In this document: positions 45,762 to 54,735 of the stretch, in pieces
How the letters are laid out: each line of letters begins with the position of its first letter
Numbering within the stretch: the first letter of the stretch is position 1
From: an uncultured Planktomarina sp.
GTDB taxonomy: Bacteria; Pseudomonadota; Alphaproteobacteria; Rhodobacterales; Rhodobacteraceae
Direction: 5' to 3'
Length of the DNA: 64,000 nucleotides
NCBI GenBank assembly: GCA_905182455.1
Contig: CAJJBJ010000002.1
Location: forward strand, 620,001 to 684,000
Notes under the pieces: model-generated
Told to the model about the DNA's origin: nothing
Seen by the model: only the letters and a program-made list of their open reading frames with translations
The model's database searches: none
Program-made: the position numbers and the translations under genes

Positions 45762-48353
45762 ATGGCTGTTGTTGTTGTAGAATCTCCTGCTAAGGCTAAG
45801 ACAATAAACAAATATCTTGGTCCGGGATTTACGGTATTGGCCTCTTATGGGCACGTGCGTGATTTACCTCCGAAAGACGGATCTGTTGATCCAGACAATG
45901 ATTTTGAGATGCTTTGGGAGGTTGGAGCAGCAAGTAAAAAGCATGTGAAGGCTATTGCCGACGCACTAAAAGACGACAACGAACTGATCCTCGCGACCGA
46001 CCCGGATCGCGAAGGCGAAGCCATCAGTTGGCACCTACAAGAGACCCTCACTAAACGCCGCGCGATTAAAAAAGATACGCCAGTCAGTCGAGTAGTTTTC
46101 AACGCGATCACCAAGGCCGCTGTCACCGAGGCGATGAAAAATCCCCGCCAAGTCGATATGGAACTGGTTGAGGCCTATTTGGCCCGGCGCGCCTTGGATT
46201 ATTTGGTTGGATTTAAGCTGTCGCCAGTCCTATGGCGCCGCCTGCCGGGTGCTAAATCCGCAGGGCGCGTGCAGTCTGTCTGCCTGCGTCTGATTGTTGA
46301 CCGTGAGATGGAAATTGAGGCGTTTAATGCGCGTGAATATTGGTCCGTGGGCGCCTCTTTGAGCACCCCACGCGGTCAGATTTTTGATGCGCGCCTCACA
46401 ACTTTGGGCGGCAAACGCCTCGACAAATTTGACATCGCTAATGCGACCGAGGCAGAACTGGCCGTACAGGCGGTGACTAGCCGCGATTTGACCGCAACTT
46501 CCGTTGAGGCAAAACCCGCCAGCCGCAACCCTTCCGCGCCGTTCATGACCTCAACTTTGCAACAAGAAGCCAGCCGCAAATTTGGCATGGGCGCACGCCA
46601 AACCATGTCAGCGGCGCAGCGTTTGTATGAAGCAGGGCTGATCACCTATATGCGGACCGATGGCATCGATATGGCCCCCGAAGCCGTGCACGCCACCCGC
46701 GACGTGATTGCAGAGCGTTACGGCAAGCAATATGTGCCTGCCTCACCACGTATGTATAAAAACAAGGCTAAAAATGCGCAGGAAGCGCATGAATGTATTC
46801 GCCCAACAGAGCTGGATCAAGCGCCAGACAAGATCAATATCTCCGACAGCGATCAGAAAAAACTCTATGACCTGATCTGGAAGCGCACAATTTCTAGCCA
46901 AATGGAAGCCGCCCGGATGGAGCGCACCACGGTTGAAATTGGCAGCTCCGACGGCCAAGTAGGCCTGCGCGCCACAGGACAAGTTGTTTTGTTTGACGGG
47001 TTTATGCGGGTCTACGAAGAAGGCCGCGACGACTCCGTTGTGGATGACGACGACAAGCGCCTGCCTCAGATTTCTGCGCAAGATCCTCTTGTTAAGAAAT
47101 CTGTGGCCCCGGAACAGCACCACACCCAGCCGCCACCGCGATATACTGAGGCCAGCTTGGTCAAACGCATGGAAGAGCTGGGCATTGGCCGGCCATCAAC
47201 CTATGCTTCCGTTGTGACAACAATCCAAGATCGCGACTATGTACGTAAAGAGAAAAATCGCCTGATTCCGGAAGATAAAGGCCGTTTGGTCACCGTCTTT
47301 TTGAGCAGTTTTTTCCGCCAATACGTGGGCTATGAATTTACTGCCAATCTGGAAAATGAGCTCGATGATGTCTCCGCTGGGGAGCGGCAATATCGCACCG
47401 TTTTGACCCGATTTTGGAAGGATTTCAAAGTCGCCATTGATGAGGCGATGGACCAATCAATCACGGAAGTTCTTGAAAAAATTAATGATGTTCTCGAACC
47501 GCATCTCTTTCCTGTTGAGGAACCTGGTGTGGACCCAAGGGTGTGCAAAAACTGTGGCGAGGGCCGTTTGTCGATGCGCACCGCGCGCTCTGGCGGGGCC
47601 TTCATTGGCTGTTCAAACTATCCTGAATGTCGGTTTACCCGCCCCTTTGGCCCTCCGGGCACCGAGAGCAGTGCTATTGGGCCAGACGGCAAGCTTTTAG
47701 GCCATGACGGCGAGGATTCAATTAGTCTGCGTGACGGGCGCTATGGCCCCTATGTGCAGCGCGGAACCTTGACGGAAGAGAATCCCAAGCCTCAACGCAT
47801 GTCAATTCCCAAAACTTGGCCAATTGACGAATTAACCCTTGAAAAAGCCGTGCAATTGCTGTCCCTACCCCGTGAAATTGGCGCCCATCCCCAAGATGGG
47901 GTTATGATCGAGTCTTCCATTGGCCGCTTTGGTCCCTATGTGAAGCATGGGACAATATACGCCAATATTGGTGATATTGACGAAGTTTGGAGCATTGGCA
48001 TGAACCGGGCTGTTGAGGAGCTGGCCAAGAAAGCCGCCCGCGGCGGACGCGGGGCTGCGGCCACACCATTGCTAGAATTGGGCGAACATCCATCTGAGGG
48101 CGGCGCTGTACAAGTGATGCCCGGTCGCTATGGTCCCTACGTAAAATGGGCTAAGGTCAATGCGACAGTCCCAAAAGATGTAGAGCCAGAAAAGATGACG
48201 ATGGAGATGGCTATTGCCTTGATCGCAGAGAAAGCTCCTGCGAAGAAAAAACCAGCGGTCAAAAAGAAACCTGCTGTGAAAAAGAAACCTGCTGTGAAAA
48301 AAACCGCCGGTAAAAAACCTGCGACGAAGAAAAAAGCGGGGCCCGAGGCCTAA
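45762..48353 (+). CDS. topA: DNA topoisomerase I
   Basis: 863-residue type IA topoisomerase that relaxes negative supercoils. MAVVVVESPAKAKTINKYLG (TOPRIM start), DPDREGEAISWHL and the active-site Tyr296 in ITYMRTDG are intact. One zinc-ribbon-like unit follows (VCKNCGEGRLSMRTARSGGAFIGCSNYPECRF), then several RYGPYV repeats, and finally a lysine-rich tail (KKKPAV repeats) of the kind that holds the enzyme on DNA. Start at ATG 45762 begins the TOPRIM domain; the frame is open 19 codons upstream. Follows dprA as in relatives, but the usual rnr gene downstream is replaced by inositol genes. Confidence 0.96.
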   Translation: MAVVVVESPAKAKTINKYLGPGFTVLASYGHVRDLPPKDGSVDPDNDFEMLWEVGAASKKHVKAIADALKDDNELILATDPDREGEAISWHLQETLTKRRAIKKDTPVSRVVFNAITKAAVTEAMKNPRQVDMELVEAYLARRALDYLVGFKLSPVLWRRLPGAKSAGRVQSVCLRLIVDREMEIEAFNAREYWSVGASLSTPRGQIFDARLTTLGGKRLDKFDIANATEAELAVQAVTSRDLTATSVEAKPASRNPSAPFMTSTLQQEASRKFGMGARQTMSAAQRLYEAGLITYMRTDGIDMAPEAVHATRDVIAERYGKQYVPASPRMYKNKAKNAQEAHECIRPTELDQAPDKINISDSDQKKLYDLIWKRTISSQMEAARMERTTVEIGSSDGQVGLRATGQVVLFDGFMRVYEEGRDDSVVDDDDKRLPQISAQDPLVKKSVAPEQHHTQPPPRYTEASLVKRMEELGIGRPSTYASVVTTIQDRDYVRKEKNRLIPEDKGRLVTVFLSSFFRQYVGYEFTANLENELDDVSAGERQYRTVLTRFWKDFKVAIDEAMDQSITEVLEKINDVLEPHLFPVEEPGVDPRVCKNCGEGRLSMRTARSGGAFIGCSNYPECRFTRPFGPPGTESSAIGPDGKLLGHDGEDSISLRDGRYGPYVQRGTLTEENPKPQRMSIPKTWPIDELTLEKAVQLLSLPREIGAHPQDGVMIESSIGRFGPYVKHGTIYANIGDIDEVWSIGMNRAVEELAKKAARGGRGAAATPLLELGEHPSEGGAVQVMPGRYGPYVKWAKVNATVPKDVEPEKMTMEMAIALIAEKAPAKKKPAVKKKPAVKKKPAVKKTAGKKPATKKKAGPEA
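48243..48296 (+). repeat. 18-bp tandem repeat encoding KKKPAV in the TopA tail
   Basis: Three consecutive 18-base units; the second and third (48261-48278 and 48279-48296) are identical, the first differs at a few third positions. Each encodes Lys-Lys-Lys-Pro-Ala-Val. Such runs expand and contract by slippage and vary between strains. Confidence 0.85.
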
Positions 48354-48383
48354 GTTTAGGCTTTAGGGTCGCCTATTCGCACA

Positions 48384-49223
48384 TTATCTCTGGGGCGGTG
48401 CCCCAAATGCCCTCAGCACGTGTTGAGCGGCCTGTTGAACCGGATCAATGGTATCACCCAACATCTGCACCCGGTCGAAACGATCGGGATCTGAGGCCAC
48501 CGCTGCTCGCAGCGCGACACCAAAGGCCATGCGCAGTTCGGTGCCGATGTTGAATTTACAAACGGACGTTTGAGCGGCCAAAGCGCTGCGCTGCGCCACA
48601 GGCACACCCGATCCACCGTGTATGACCAGAGGTACCGTCGTCAACGCTTGAATTTGCGCAATGCGAGCAAGATCCAAGCCGCCTTCTTTATCTTGTTGCA
48701 AATGCACATTGCCAACACTGATGGCCATCGCATCTACACCGCTGTCGCGAGCAAATTGCACGGCTTCCTCAGGATCGGTTCCATTAGAGTTTTCACCGCC
48801 AGAATATCCCACAAAGCCAATTTCACCTTCGCAAGATATTCCCGCAGCATGGGCCATTTCTGCAATTGCAGCTGTTTCATCGATATTTTGCCGCAGGGGC
48901 TTGCGCGAGCCATCAAACATTACAGAGGTAAAACCGCTGTCCAAGGCAATTTTGCAATCCTCAAAAGTGTAACCGTGATCCAGATGCGCAACCACAGGCA
49001 CAGAAGAGGCTTCGGCCAAATGTCGAAACATTTTACCAAGGACTGGCAAGGGCGTATGGGCCCGGCAGGAGGGACCGGCTTGTAAGATGACCGGGCAATT
49101 CTCAGCCTCAGCGGCAGCTACATAGGCACGCATATCTTCCCAGCCGAGCGTGACCAATCCACCAACAGCATAACCCTGCGCCAAAGCGGGTTGTAGGACC
49201 TGCGCCAAATTCACCAGTGTCAT
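48384..49223 (-). CDS. iolJ: Class II aldolase, probably 2-deoxy-5-keto-gluconate-6-phosphate aldolase (IolJ)
   Basis: 279-residue zinc-dependent class II ketose-bisphosphate aldolase. VPVVAHLDHGYTFEDC and VHGGSGVP (phosphate/zinc site, read as VIHGGSGVPVAQ) are hallmarks; KPLRQNIDETA and GEIGFVGYSGGEN fit the FbaA/IolJ group. By place in an iolD-iolC-iolB operon, it most likely splits 2-deoxy-5-keto-D-gluconate 6-phosphate into malonate semialdehyde and dihydroxyacetone phosphate, the last cleavage of inositol breakdown. Sequence alone does not exclude fructose-bisphosphate aldolase. Overlaps iolB by four bases. Confidence 0.85.
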   Translation of the reverse strand: MTLVNLAQVLQPALAQGYAVGGLVTLGWEDMRAYVAAAEAENCPVILQAGPSCRAHTPLPVLGKMFRHLAEASSVPVVAHLDHGYTFEDCKIALDSGFTSVMFDGSRKPLRQNIDETAAIAEMAHAAGISCEGEIGFVGYSGGENSNGTDPEEAVQFARDSGVDAMAISVGNVHLQQDKEGGLDLARIAQIQALTTVPLVIHGGSGVPVAQRSALAAQTSVCKFNIGTELRMAFGVALRAAVASDPDRFDRVQMLGDTIDPVQQAAQHVLRAFGAPPQR

Positions 49224-50062
49224 TTAAATTTCGCAATCATGTCTTTGATGCCAGGAATTGTCTCGATTTGATAGGCATGGGTGGGTTGAAAGTACTGAAC
49301 AAGTGACCGCTGGCTCAACCCTCCAAGAATGGTGAAATAATACATCTCATAGCCGGGCAGCACGCAACAAGGATGGTATCCGCTGTCAAGGCAAATGGTG
49401 GATCCATCCATGATGTGATAGGCTTCACCGGGCTTGTTATCTTCCCGCTGAAGCATCTGCACGCCCGAGCCCCAGTTGGGCTTAAAGCGAAAGTTATAGG
49501 TCTCATCATGACGGGTTTCAGTCGGCAATCGGTCCGTGTCATGCTTGTGGCTCGGAAATCCAGACCAGCCGCCCGCGCCCACAGTGAAGAGCTCGCTGAC
49601 CAACAAGCGACCCACTTTGCCATGTTGCTTTTGTCCCAGAATATGTTTGATTTTACGGTGGGTTTTGGTGTCATCAGAGCCGTATTGCACTAAATCAATC
49701 TCATCAGCCCGAACGGCAAATGGGTCAAGGACTTGATCAAATTTAGCGCCTGCGACAAACACTTCCGCCGTATCCGACAGGCACACCATAACCGCTTTGG
49801 CACCCGATGGAACATAGACGCCTTCCGGCTCGCCGCCCCAAACATCTTCAACGCGTCCCCCAAGAGAGGCCACCTTAAATCCTTCAATCTCGACATCTAC
49901 CGTGCCCGTGGCCGGAGCTATACAAGTTTCATAACCTGGCACTTGATATTCAAAAGCCTGCCCCTTGGTCAGCGTAACGATGTTGAAATAGTTCAAAGGC
50001 ACCGTATCATCTTCAATATCGACGATTGCGCAGTTTTGATTATCAAATGGGGCAATATGCAT
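49220..50062 (-). CDS. iolB: 5-deoxy-glucuronate isomerase
   Basis: 280-residue bicupin enzyme converting 5-deoxy-glucuronate to 2-deoxy-5-keto-gluconate. SGFPSHKHDTDRLPTETRHDETYNFR carries the metal-binding His/Glu residues (HKHD, E), and HPCCVLPGYEMYYFTILGG belongs to the second cupin. Third gene of iolD-iolC-iolB-iolJ; three bases separate it from iolC. Confidence 0.93.
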   Translation of the reverse strand: MHIAPFDNQNCAIVDIEDDTVPLNYFNIVTLTKGQAFEYQVPGYETCIAPATGTVDVEIEGFKVASLGGRVEDVWGGEPEGVYVPSGAKAVMVCLSDTAEVFVAGAKFDQVLDPFAVRADEIDLVQYGSDDTKTHRKIKHILGQKQHGKVGRLLVSELFTVGAGGWSGFPSHKHDTDRLPTETRHDETYNFRFKPNWGSGVQMLQREDNKPGEAYHIMDGSTICLDSGYHPCCVLPGYEMYYFTILGGLSQRSLVQYFQPTHAYQIETIPGIKDMIAKFK

Positions 50063-50065
50063 GGG

Positions 50066-51055
50066 TTATTCTTTCACCTCTGATGGGCCGGGATGTTGGG
50101 CCAAAAATGTTTCTAAATCATCTGGATAGGGCATGGCTGGCGCGCATCCAGGCTTGCCCACGACAATCGCCGCACAAGCAGATCCGCGCAGCACTGCTTC
50201 TTGCAAAAGCATTCCCTGCGACACACTTGCCAAAAAGCCAGCCATAAAGCTATCACCCGCACCAGTGGGTTTTAAAGCAGTTACAGGGTAAATGCCGGTG
50301 TGTAGCTCTTGATCATCGGCAAAGGTGATGGCGCCTTTTTCACCCATCTTATAAATTACGATTTTCGCGGTGCTTTTTGACAAAGAGCGAGCCTTGGCCA
50401 ATCCCTTATCGATGCCACCGGCCATGAAGCCGAATTCTTCATCGTTGCCCACAATGATATCAGACAATGCGCCTGCGCGCGATAACACCTCTTCGGCCAC
50501 CTGTGGCGAAGGCCAACTGTAAGGGCGGTAATCAACATCGAAAATGATAGGCAGGCCCGCAGCCTGGGCCAGATCGAACGCGTGGAAGGCCGCGGATCGG
50601 CTTGGTTCAGCCGCAAACACCGTACCCGCAGTGACCAAAGCGCCATATTGGCTGTAATCCACCTCTGCCGCATCTTGGGCCGTGAACTGAAAGTCTGCAG
50701 CTCCGTTGCGGTAAATTACGCTTTGATGCTCCTCAACCCGGGTTTCATAGACCGCCAAGGAATTTCGGAACTCACCGCCGACAGATTTCACATGCGCGCA
50801 GTCGACACCGTAGTTTTGCAACTGCCGAAGGCAATAGCGTCCAACACTGTCATCGCTGACCGAGGTGACCAAAGCCGCCTGCCCGCCCAGTTTGACCAAA
50901 CCCGCCGCGATATTTGCAGACGACCCGCCAAGTCCTGCTTTGAAGGTGTCTGCCTCTTCTGTTTTGGTGCCCGGGGGATCAGGGAAAAAATCCATCCCCG
51001 CGCGGCCCAACACCACGAAATTATTCTGCGCAATTCCTGCCAACACTCTTTGCAT
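50066..51055 (-). CDS. iolC: 5-dehydro-2-deoxygluconokinase
   Basis: 329-residue PfkB-family kinase phosphorylating 2-deoxy-5-keto-gluconate. NFVVLGRAGMDFFPDPPGTK, LGGSSANIAAGLVKLGG and the catalytic PTGAGDSFMAGFLAS motif are present. I choose ATG 51055, two bases after the iolD stop, over the upstream ATG at 51097, which lies inside iolD. Part of the inositol operon. Confidence 0.93.
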   Translation of the reverse strand: MQRVLAGIAQNNFVVLGRAGMDFFPDPPGTKTEEADTFKAGLGGSSANIAAGLVKLGGQAALVTSVSDDSVGRYCLRQLQNYGVDCAHVKSVGGEFRNSLAVYETRVEEHQSVIYRNGAADFQFTAQDAAEVDYSQYGALVTAGTVFAAEPSRSAAFHAFDLAQAAGLPIIFDVDYRPYSWPSPQVAEEVLSRAGALSDIIVGNDEEFGFMAGGIDKGLAKARSLSKSTAKIVIYKMGEKGAITFADDQELHTGIYPVTALKPTGAGDSFMAGFLASVSQGMLLQEAVLRGSACAAIVVGKPGCAPAMPYPDDLETFLAQHPGPSEVKE

Positions 51056-51057
51056 TG

Positions 51058-52929
51058 TTACACCCCACGCCGTTGTTTGGATCTGCTGCTTTCCCAATCC
51101 GCATGGGCATCACGAATAGATGCATGTTCGCTCACCTGCGGTGTGCCCACTTCCCACCAGGTATGCCCCTGTGCTGTCCAACCATTATGAGGATCCACAT
51201 CCATCACAATCACGGACGTTTTATCGGCCGCTTTGGCACGTTTAAATGCCTCTGCAAGCTCAGCCGGATTTGCAACCTTCTCAGAATGCGCTCCCATCGC
51301 CGCAGCATGGGCCACGAAATCCACCGAGAAAGGCGCATCCACGGTTGGGCAATCGGCAATCAAGTTGTTAAAGCTTACATTTCCAGTGTTATTTTGCAGT
51401 TTATTGATCACTGCAAAACCACCATTGTCCAGCACCAGAACAATCAGCTTCTTACCGGTGAGAACTGAGGAATAGATATCCGAATTCATCAGCATATAAC
51501 TGCCATCGCCGGTAAACACGATGGTGTCTTGGGCAGGCTCAACTTCGCTTTGGGCAATCCGGGCGCCCCAAGCGCCGGCAATCTCATAGCCCATGCAACT
51601 AAAACCAAACTCAACATCAACCGTGCCAATATCCAACGTACGCCAATTGGCTGTCACCTCCGCAGGCAAGCCACCTGCGGCAGCCACAACCCGATCACGT
51701 GGATCACATAGCGCATTCACAACACCAATAGCTTGCGCGTAGGAATTGGGGCGATTGCCTGGTTTAACGTTTTCGGCCACATAGGCATCCCATTTGCCAC
51801 GCTCCGCTTGCGCCTCAGAAGTCCAACCCGCAGGGGCCGTATAGTCACCCATCTCAGCCATAAGAGCCTGCAAGCCCAGCTTGGCGTCTCCTACCAATGG
51901 CAGGGCGCAATGTTTACCCGCATCATGGCGGGCTGTGTTCAAAGAGATGAACTGGGCATCTTGCGCGAAGGCGGTCCAAGAGCCCGTGGTGAAATCTTGC
52001 AAACGACTGCCAACCGAGAGGATCACATCCGCCCGCTCTGCCACCCAATTGCCGCTGTCTGAGCCCGTGACCCCAACCGGACCAATGTTCAACGCATGCT
52101 CATCCAACATATTGGCGCGGCCTGCGATGGTCTCAATCACCGGAATATTTGCAGCTTCAGAAAATTCTGTCAGCTCTTTTACGGCGCCGGCATATTGTAC
52201 GCCACCGCCTGCGATAATCGCCGGACGTTTGGCCGATTTAAGCGCTGCAATGGCATCCGTTAATTCGCGTGCATCAGGCATTTGTTGACGAATTCGGTGC
52301 ACTTTTGGTTCGAAAAATGACAACGGATAGTCATAGATCCAGCCCTGCACATCCTGCGGCAAGGCAATGAAGGCCGGGCCACAATCGGCCGGGTCCAGCA
52401 AAGTGGCCAAAGCCGCCGGTAAAGATTGTATCACCTGCGCGGGATGAGTGATCCGGTCCCAATAGCGGCTCACCGCTTGGAACCCATCATTCAAACCCAA
52501 GGCTGGATTGCCGAAATGCTCTAACTGCTGCAACACAGGATCCGGAAGCCTCGTCAAAAACGTATCACCACAGAGCATCAACATCGGCAAGCGATTGGCA
52601 TGGCACAGAGCCGCAGCCGTAAGTAGGTTCGCCGTCCCCGGCCCAGCCGAGGCCGTGCAAAACATAAATTTCCGGCGCAAATGGTATTTTGCATAGGCCG
52701 CGGCTGCAAAGCCCATGCCCTGCTCATTCTGCCCACGATATAGCGGCAAGACATCTTTGTGGTCATAAAGCGCTTCTCCCAAACACGGCACATTGCCATG
52801 CCCGAAGATGCCAAAGCCTCCCCCACAGACGCGAATTTTCACGCCATCGATCTCAGTATATTGCGCCACCAAATAGCGGATCATGGCCTGAGCCGTTGTC
52901 AGGCGAATGGTTGTGTCTGCTATGTCCAC
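51058..52929 (-). CDS. iolD: 3D-(3,5/4)-trihydroxycyclohexane-1,2-dione hydrolase
   Basis: 623-residue thiamin diphosphate enzyme that opens the ring of the inositol intermediate to 5-deoxy-glucuronate. TIRLTTAQAMIRYLVAQYTEIDGVKIRV is the IolD start; the ThDP site is in FTGDGSYMLMNSDIYSSVLTG followed by VLDNGGFAVIN. The start codon is GTG 52929 with GGAG nine bases upstream. First gene of the operon; 73 bases upstream lies a LacI-type palindrome within a plausible promoter. Confidence 0.95.
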   Translation of the reverse strand: MDIADTTIRLTTAQAMIRYLVAQYTEIDGVKIRVCGGGFGIFGHGNVPCLGEALYDHKDVLPLYRGQNEQGMGFAAAAYAKYHLRRKFMFCTASAGPGTANLLTAAALCHANRLPMLMLCGDTFLTRLPDPVLQQLEHFGNPALGLNDGFQAVSRYWDRITHPAQVIQSLPAALATLLDPADCGPAFIALPQDVQGWIYDYPLSFFEPKVHRIRQQMPDARELTDAIAALKSAKRPAIIAGGGVQYAGAVKELTEFSEAANIPVIETIAGRANMLDEHALNIGPVGVTGSDSGNWVAERADVILSVGSRLQDFTTGSWTAFAQDAQFISLNTARHDAGKHCALPLVGDAKLGLQALMAEMGDYTAPAGWTSEAQAERGKWDAYVAENVKPGNRPNSYAQAIGVVNALCDPRDRVVAAAGGLPAEVTANWRTLDIGTVDVEFGFSCMGYEIAGAWGARIAQSEVEPAQDTIVFTGDGSYMLMNSDIYSSVLTGKKLIVLVLDNGGFAVINKLQNNTGNVSFNNLIADCPTVDAPFSVDFVAHAAAMGAHSEKVANPAELAEAFKRAKAADKTSVIVMDVDPHNGWTAQGHTWWEVGTPQVSEHASIRDAHADWESSRSKQRRGV

Positions 52930-52989
52930 AGAAAAAACTCCGAAATGAATGCGATAAGAGCCGCAAAAGTCTGCGGCTAGGGTTGTCCT

Positions 52990-53017
52990 AAGATACTACC
53001 TTTGCAACCGGTTGCAA
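52990..53017 (-). promoter_or_regulatory. Candidate iolD promoter overlapped by a perfect LacI-type operator
   Basis: The 16-base sequence TTGCAACCGGTTGCAA (53002-53017) is a perfect palindrome with a central CG, the typical look of a LacI-family operator. On the minus strand its first six bases TTGCAA can act as -35 and TATCTT (52990-52995), 16 bases on, as -10, so a bound repressor would block the promoter. The GTG of iolD is about 60-70 bases downstream. No LacI-family gene is in the window. Confidence 0.65.
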
Positions 53018-53071
53018 CAGGCTAAGTGCCTGTGCCACAATTTTGCTCAAATTCGACTTTTTGAGCGCAAT

Positions 53072-54295
53072 TTAGTTGGCCGAGCGGTACCATGCAGCCA
53101 AAATGGCGCGGTCTTCAGCTGCAATACCGGTGATATTGGCCGGTGGCATGGCATGGCTCACGCCTGCATGTAGAAAAATGGCACGGGCGTTTCGGGCAAT
53201 ATCAGCGCGGGTTTCCAGCAATATCCCCTTTGGCGCCCAGCGCACCCTTTCCCAGACCGGCGCGCGCGCGTGGCACATGGCACATCGCCCCTGCACGATG
53301 TCATGGGCCTGCTCAAAGCCGTCCGCCTGCGCATAGCGTTGCTCATAAGCGGTCAGTGGGGCGGCTTCTGCGGTCTCCACATCGCCATCAAAATGAGGCA
53401 CAGACGACAGCCATGCGATAACGACAAACAAGATCACCGTCATCCCCCAAGTCCAATTAGGACGCCCTGAGCGTGCGTGCATCGAGTTAAAGTAATGGCG
53501 AATGGTCACCCCCATCAGGAACACCAAACAAGCAATAATCCAGGCGTAGGGCGTGCCGAAAGACAGCGGATAATGATTTGATAGCATCAGGAAGATGACC
53601 GGCAAAGTCAGGTAGTTATTGTGGGTGGAGCGCAGTTTGGCAATCTTGCCATATTTTGCATCCGGCACCCGGCCCGCTTTAAGATCGGCCACCACAATGC
53701 GCTGGTTTGGCATAATAATCATCGCCACATTGGCCGTCATAATCGTGGCGGTAAAGGCGCCCAGATGCAACAACGCCGCCCGGCCCGTGAACACTTGGTT
53801 GTACCCCCAAGACATCACCACCAAGACTGCAAACAACAAGACCATCAGCAAGGTTGGATGTTCGCCCAGTTTGGATTTGCACAATCCATCATAGATGGCC
53901 CAACCCACCGCCAAAGAGCCCGCTGAAATTCCAATCGCCTGCCAAGTCGACAAATCCATCTTAGCCGGATCAATCAAGTAAAGCTCGGACCCAGCCCAAT
54001 AGACCACCATGAGCATCGCCACGCCAGACAGCCATGTCGTGTAGCTCTCCCATTTAAACCAAGTCAAATGCTCCGGCATTGTAGCAGGAGCCACAAGATA
54101 TTTTTGCACATGGTAAAACCCACCGCCGTGCACCTGCCACTCTTCTCCATCCGCCGGCCCTTCGATATTACGGTTCAGCCCGAGATCAAGAGCAATGAAA
54201 TAGAACGATGACCCAATCCATGCCATGGCCGTGATCACATGTAACCACCGCACTGCAAAGCTGACCCAGTCCCAAAAAATTGCAATATCATACAT
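53072..54295 (-). CDS. puuD: Urate hydroxylase PuuD (membrane, cytochrome c domain)
   Basis: 407 residues. Oxidises urate to 5-hydroxyisourate. The N-terminal 290 residues are the eight-helix urate oxidase N domain (FAVRWLHVITAMAWIGSSFYF, CKSKLGEHPTLLMVLLFAVLV, ALLHLGAFTATIMTANVAM); the C-terminal 90 residues form a cytochrome c with the heme motif CAMCH and a late Met in SHAMPP. Electrons therefore go to the respiratory chain rather than to H2O2, which makes it unlike uricase. Twelve bases after uraH on the same strand. Confidence 0.93.
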   Translation of the reverse strand: MYDIAIFWDWVSFAVRWLHVITAMAWIGSSFYFIALDLGLNRNIEGPADGEEWQVHGGGFYHVQKYLVAPATMPEHLTWFKWESYTTWLSGVAMLMVVYWAGSELYLIDPAKMDLSTWQAIGISAGSLAVGWAIYDGLCKSKLGEHPTLLMVLLFAVLVVMSWGYNQVFTGRAALLHLGAFTATIMTANVAMIIMPNQRIVVADLKAGRVPDAKYGKIAKLRSTHNNYLTLPVIFLMLSNHYPLSFGTPYAWIIACLVFLMGVTIRHYFNSMHARSGRPNWTWGMTVILFVVIAWLSSVPHFDGDVETAEAAPLTAYEQRYAQADGFEQAHDIVQGRCAMCHARAPVWERVRWAPKGILLETRADIARNARAIFLHAGVSHAMPPANITGIAAEDRAILAAWYRSAN

Positions 54296-54306
54296 GATTT
54301 AAATCC

Positions 54307-54660
54307 TCAGCTGCCGCGGTAGGTGGAGTAGCCATGCGCCGATAGCAGCAAAGGCACATGGTAGTGATCATCTTGTGACATGCCAAAACGCAAGGGCACC
54401 TGATCTAAAAACATTGGCTCTGCCGCCGCTTGCCCCGTGGCGCGCAGATAGTCGCCCGCATGAAACACCAGCATATACTGTCCAATCTCAAAGGCATCGC
54501 TCGGTAATATGGGGCTATCGGTGCGTCCATCTGCATTGGTCACCATCTCACACAGCTTGCGCGCAACGACGTCTTTGTAACGAAACAGCTCAATCTTAAG
54601 TCCCGGCGCTGGACACCCTTTCGCAGTATCCAAAACATGTGTGGTCAAAAAACCGGTCAT
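54307..54660 (-). CDS. uraH: Hydroxyisourate hydrolase
   Basis: 117-residue transthyretin-like enzyme that hydrolyses 5-hydroxyisourate to OHCU. The N-terminal LTTHVLDTAKGCPAPGL and the C-terminal YSTYRGS are the catalytic signatures (His, Arg and the YRGS tetrapeptide). Normal length, no signal peptide. It precedes puuD, and its start is only 75 bases from that of the divergent puuE gene; the shared gap should hold control sites for both. Confidence 0.95.
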   Translation of the reverse strand: MTGFLTTHVLDTAKGCPAPGLKIELFRYKDVVARKLCEMVTNADGRTDSPILPSDAFEIGQYMLVFHAGDYLRATGQAAAEPMFLDQVPLRFGMSQDDHYHVPLLLSAHGYSTYRGS

Positions 54661-54735
54661 AGCCTATTCCTTTTTTACTTTCTTTATCTCTGCGCAATAA
54701 TTAGGCAAAGGGAAAGCCCCCGTTGGAGAAAAATT

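Noticed and set aside
53076-53470. Plus-strand ORFs opposite puuD, and similar antisense ORFs opposite guaD, gatA, modABC, ptsP and others
   Set aside because: They are mirror frames of strongly conserved genes and show no family features, start signals or spacing of their own.
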